Origin: Pectobacterium carotovorum
GTDB lineage: Bacteria; Pseudomonadota; Gammaproteobacteria; Enterobacterales; Enterobacteriaceae
Direction: 5' to 3'
Length of the DNA: 64,000 nt
Assembly (NCBI RefSeq): GCF_900129615.1
Contig: NZ_FQWI01000005.1
Location: 62,001 to 126,000, forward strand
Below, piece after piece: positions 62,021 to 64,000 of this stretch. Both the position numbers and the translations under genes were made by a program. Below the pieces are notes generated by a model. That model was not told the origin of the DNA. It did no database searches and was given only the letters and a program-made list of their open reading frames with translations. Position 1 is the first letter of the stretch; every line of letters begins with the position of its first letter.

Positions 62021-62749
62021 ATGTACGCGATAACACACCCGGTCAATCACGGGGATTCGGATAAAAATTGCTTGCTGTCGCCAGAATACGCGGGGTATAG
62101 TTTTCGCGTTGCCGCAAAATCGGCAACCGGGCGTAGGAACTCGATATGTTTACAGGCGACATCAGACGCGCCATGCGTCTTTTTTATTGTCGAAGCTTTT
62201 GCACACCTAGTAAAAGTGGCTTTTAGCCATTCAGAATCAATGGTGGGCTGGGCGGGGCAGCTTTCGGGCTGGCCGGTTTCCTGTAACGCCGGTATTCCTA
62301 CCCCCGTCCAGCTCACCACCCTGAGTGTAGGAACTCCGGTGGTGGGACATTCACCCAGTTACAGGAGTCTGCCGCTATGGCTGCTACCCCTATTCAAACT
62401 CGCCCCGAATTTGTCTTTTTATTTCTTGCAGTGCGCCGTGCTGATGTTCACGCCGTTCCGCACCGTGAAACCGTTATTGCCCCCAATGAACGCAGCGCCC
62501 GCCGTCTGCTGGCGCGTGACTATGTGCTCGCTTTTGCTGGCCGTCTGCCAGTTGAGGGGGCGCGTCATGTTTGATAACACGCCGTTGGATCTGGAAGAAG
62601 TTATCGATCAATGCCGGGCGCTGGCGTATGCGCTGGTTGAGCTGAATCAGCCCCAGGCGAAAGAGGTGCTGACCTTTGTTCTGTCGGAGCGGCTGGACTG
62701 CTTGCACCGCACCTTTCACCAGCCGGTAACGGAGGGTGAACATGACTAA
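62021..62749 (+). CDS. Ash-family long open frame (P4 ash-like), overlapping genes
   Basis: An uninterrupted frame of 242 codons. Its middle part, ESMVGWAGQLSGWPVSCNAG then PLWLLPLFKLAPNLSF, fits the Ash protein family of P4-like elements (MVGxAGxxxxxPVSxxAGxxxPV). The frame continues without a stop into the small gene at 62567, and it overlaps the Icd-like gene in another frame and the putative immunity RNA. Whether the whole frame is translated is unclear; the family is well known for such overlaps. In P4, ash relates to immunity and host growth inhibition. Confidence 0.45.
   Translation: MYAITHPVNHGDSDKNCLLSPEYAGYSFRVAAKSATGRRNSICLQATSDAPCVFFIVEAFAHLVKVAFSHSESMVGWAGQLSGWPVSCNAGIPTPVQLTTLSVGTPVVGHSPSYRSLPLWLLPLFKLAPNLSFYFLQCAVLMFTPFRTVKPLLPPMNAAPAVCWRVTMCSLLLAVCQLRGRVMFDNTPLDLEEVIDQCRALAYALVELNQPQAKEVLTFVLSERLDCLHRTFHQPVTEGEHD
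62080..62186 (+). ncRNA. Possible P4-like CI immunity RNA leader
   Basis: The transcript leader of the primase operon contains hairpin GGTTGCCG-like stems (62108-62130, TTGCCG/CGGCAA), then a perfect intrinsic terminator AGACGC/GCGTCT followed by six T at 62164-62186. The word GTAGGAACTC occurs at 62132-62141 and again near 62327-62337. In P4, immunity works by premature termination driven by a small RNA (CI) pairing with repeated leader sites. The arrangement fits, but the exact RNA ends cannot be read. Confidence 0.4.
62377..62574 (+). CDS. Icd-like (host cell division inhibitor) small protein
   Basis: 65 residues, ATG with AGGAG upstream. Sequence TRPEFVFLFLAVRRADVHAVPHRETVIAPNERSARRLLARDYVLAFAGRLPVE matches the Icd-like family of P4 satellites (small protein with FxxxxRxxR and SARRxLAxDYV). 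P4 Icd blocks host cell division; here the role is inferred. Its frame differs from the surrounding Ash-like frame. Its last codons overlap the start of the next gene. Confidence 0.7.
   Translation: MAATPIQTRPEFVFLFLAVRRADVHAVPHRETVIAPNERSARRLLARDYVLAFAGRLPVEGARHV
62567..62749 (+). CDS. Small P4-satellite protein (MFDNTPL family)
   Basis: 60 residues, start ATG inside the end of the Icd-like gene, with AGGGGGCGCG upstream. MFDNTPLDLEEVIDQCRALAYAL is nearly identical in its core to the gene at 13017-13187 in the first island. Function unknown, but the conserved overlap at its start suggests translational coupling. It ends by overlapping the next start (ATGACTAA). Confidence 0.7.
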   Translation: MFDNTPLDLEEVIDQCRALAYALVELNQPQAKEVLTFVLSERLDCLHRTFHQPVTEGEHD

Positions 62750-62978
62750 TGCTCAGTTTCCTTGCGGCTACACGCAGAATGGCGAAGAGCGTATAAATCG
62801 CGCTTTACAGGCCACCGAGTGCATGGCCGAGTTGTTACGCCACCATGCCGTTCACCCTGGTAAGCCGCTTAATTCAGACGGTTTGGCCGCTATTTTTGAA
62901 TGTGTTCGTGACCAACTCAACGGTGCGGTAGAAACCAGTGAATTCTTTGCTGGAGGGGTGAACCATGAGTGCAATTAA
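62742..62978 (+). CDS. Small satellite hypothetical protein
   Basis: 78 residues from the ATG at 62742 (GGAGGGTGAAC upstream; a GTG at 62736 is the alternative). Features: ERINRALQATECMAELLRHHAVHPG. Overlaps both neighbours, so it belongs to the primase operon. Such small genes regularly precede the alpha gene in P4-like elements; function not known to me. Confidence 0.55.
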   Translation: MTNAQFPCGYTQNGEERINRALQATECMAELLRHHAVHPGKPLNSDGLAAIFECVRDQLNGAVETSEFFAGGVNHECN

Positions 62979-63375
62979 CCTGCCGACCTCACCGGCTTTC
63001 AAAATGGCGCTTTTGCGCCATTACATCGCCAACGCTTTTCTGGAAGCAATGACAACCCAGCACGGCCAGGCGGTGTATGTACTGAACGGTAGCCGTATTC
63101 CGCTGACCGCCGACAAGGTGGCGATTAACATCATTTCCCACATTGAAGCGCCCTATATCGACCAGTTCGGCTGTGTAATGGGGCAAGCGATGGCGGCGCA
63201 GGCGCTGTATGAAATGCTCGAACCGGGCTTTATGCGTGAGGCGGTACGCCTGTCAGCGTATGGCTACTGCTGCCTGTTGGCCATGTATGCCGAGATAGCC
63301 AGTGGTGCGACGGATGGCGAACTGCCGCCCGGTGCCGTGGTGGAAACGCTGACGACGGGAGGAACGGCGCAATGA
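62965..63375 (+). CDS. Satellite hypothetical protein before alpha gene
   Basis: 136 residues, ATG 62965 with GGAGGGGTGAACC upstream. Sequence FKMALLRHYIANAFLEAMTTQHG and LMFMREAVRLSAYGYC-like segments suggest a helical protein. Overlaps the alpha gene by 4 bp (ATGA). Typical of the gene directly upstream of the P4-type primase; function unknown. Confidence 0.55.
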   Translation: MSAINLPTSPAFKMALLRHYIANAFLEAMTTQHGQAVYVLNGSRIPLTADKVAINIISHIEAPYIDQFGCVMGQAMAAQALYEMLEPGFMREAVRLSAYGYCCLLAMYAEIASGATDGELPPGAVVETLTTGGTAQ

Positions 63376-64000
63376 GTAGACCCAAACTCTCCGAGACTGT
63401 GAAGGCGGCAAACAACCGCTGGGTGCAGATATTACCGGTATTAGGGATTACGGTTCCGGCCAACGGCAGGCACGGTGCCTGCCCGAAATGCGGCGGTACA
63501 GACCGTTTCCGCTTTGATGATAAGGATGGGCGTGGGACGTGGTTTTGTTCGCAGTGTGGCAACGGTGACGGGCTGGATTTGGTGCAACTGGTCAGCGGGG
63601 ATGACAACAAAACCGCTGCCGATGCGGTGGCGTCCGTGCTGGGCTTACCACAAGTGCAACACCCAACAACACCGCCCGCCAGGAAAGAATCCGATGAAGC
63701 CGAAAAGCGCCGCCAGTTCAGCGCCAGCTATCGCACACTGCGGGCGACTTGTGAAACCGGCGAAAGCGCCTATCTGACCAATAAAGGCTTAACGGGGCAG
63801 GGCTTGCCCCTGACTCGCCAGGAGAAACAGAGCGGTGGCGTGGCGTTTCCTGCCGGTTCGCTGTTGCTGCCGCTGACTGACGTTGACGGCCAGATAACGG
63901 GCGCGCAGCTAATCAGCCCATTGGGAGATAAACGGCTGCTGGCCCATTCCACCCTGGCGGGCAGCTTTATTACTCTGCAACCGCTGCTGAGTGAGGCACC
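63372..64000 (+). CDS. P4-type alpha primase-helicase, 3' end cut by window
   Basis: Starts with ATG at 63372 and runs to the window end without a stop (209 codons visible). The zinc-binding primase domain is clear: CPKCGGTDRFRFDD and WFCSQCGNGDGLDLV, beginning after VKAANNRWVQILPVLGI. P4 alpha combines zinc/primase, helicase and origin binding in one protein of about 770 residues; the Toprim and helicase parts would lie to the right. Translation is coupled to the preceding gene by ATGA. It marks the replication module of the satellite. Confidence 0.88.
   Translation, partial: MSRPKLSETVKAANNRWVQILPVLGITVPANGRHGACPKCGGTDRFRFDDKDGRGTWFCSQCGNGDGLDLVQLVSGDDNKTAADAVASVLGLPQVQHPTTPPARKESDEAEKRRQFSASYRTLRATCETGESAYLTNKGLTGQGLPLTRQEKQSGGVAFPAGSLLLPLTDVDGQITGAQLISPLGDKRLLAHSTLAGSFITLQPLLSEA

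Overview
The window looks like a chromosomal segment of a soft-rot enterobacterium, most likely Pectobacterium. This is inferred from gene content: a complete type II secretion (out) cluster, two pectinolytic lipoproteins directly upstream of it, a Nep1-like necrosis-inducing protein, and ordinary enterobacterial genes (alaC, dbpA, dat). No database search was possible, so all names rest on motifs and remembered family features.

Layout. (1) 1-17.5 kb: an AT-rich integrated island. Its right end is a P4-type integrase beside a tRNA-Arg(UCU) gene; its left part continues outside the window. It holds a large tyrosine recombinase with an accessory gene, a possible type I toxin peptide, a mobC-like gene with an oriT-like region, a five-gene operon that looks like a bacterial ubiquitin-like conjugation system (membrane protein, metallo-beta-lactamase-fold protein ending in GGGGYA, E2-E1 fusion, JAB protease, membrane protein), a TIGR04141/DUF6119-type gene, a ribbon-helix-helix regulator with twin operators, a TIR-domain protein and a degraded second integrase. 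(2) 17.6-25.2 kb: core genes (MscS-type channel, D-amino acid transaminase, enolase-superfamily epimerase, alaC) and the type II secretion accessories outS and outB. (3) 25.7-41.9 kb: lipoprotein pectate lyase, lipoprotein exopolygalacturonase, then outC to outO ending in a clear terminator. (4) 42.4-49.5 kb: LLM oxidoreductase, a molybdate/tungstate-type ABC operon behind a ModE-like box, dbpA and a small hydrolase. (5) 49.6-58.6 kb: lineage-specific genes, nip, gene remnants and a three-gene set of exported proteins. (6) 58.7 kb to the end: left part of a P4-like satellite prophage bounded on the left by a copy of the 3' end of an argW-type tRNA. It carries alpA, its own P2-like major capsid and GPO-type scaffold genes, a P4-like immunity leader, ash/icd-like overlapping genes and the start of the alpha primase-helicase gene.

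How the parts work together. The pectinases and Nip are plausible cargo of the Out machine: OutC/B/S/D build the outer-membrane gate, OutE/F/L/M the motor platform, OutG-K the pseudopilus, and OutO processes the pseudopilins. The two islands are independent insertions at two tRNA-Arg genes, yet each carries a homologue of the same small satellite gene (13017-13187 and 62567-62749), which suggests that the first island absorbed part of a P4-like element. The most interesting candidate system is the conjugation operon at 6.3-10.7 kb, sitting in a defence-island-like setting with a TIR protein nearby.
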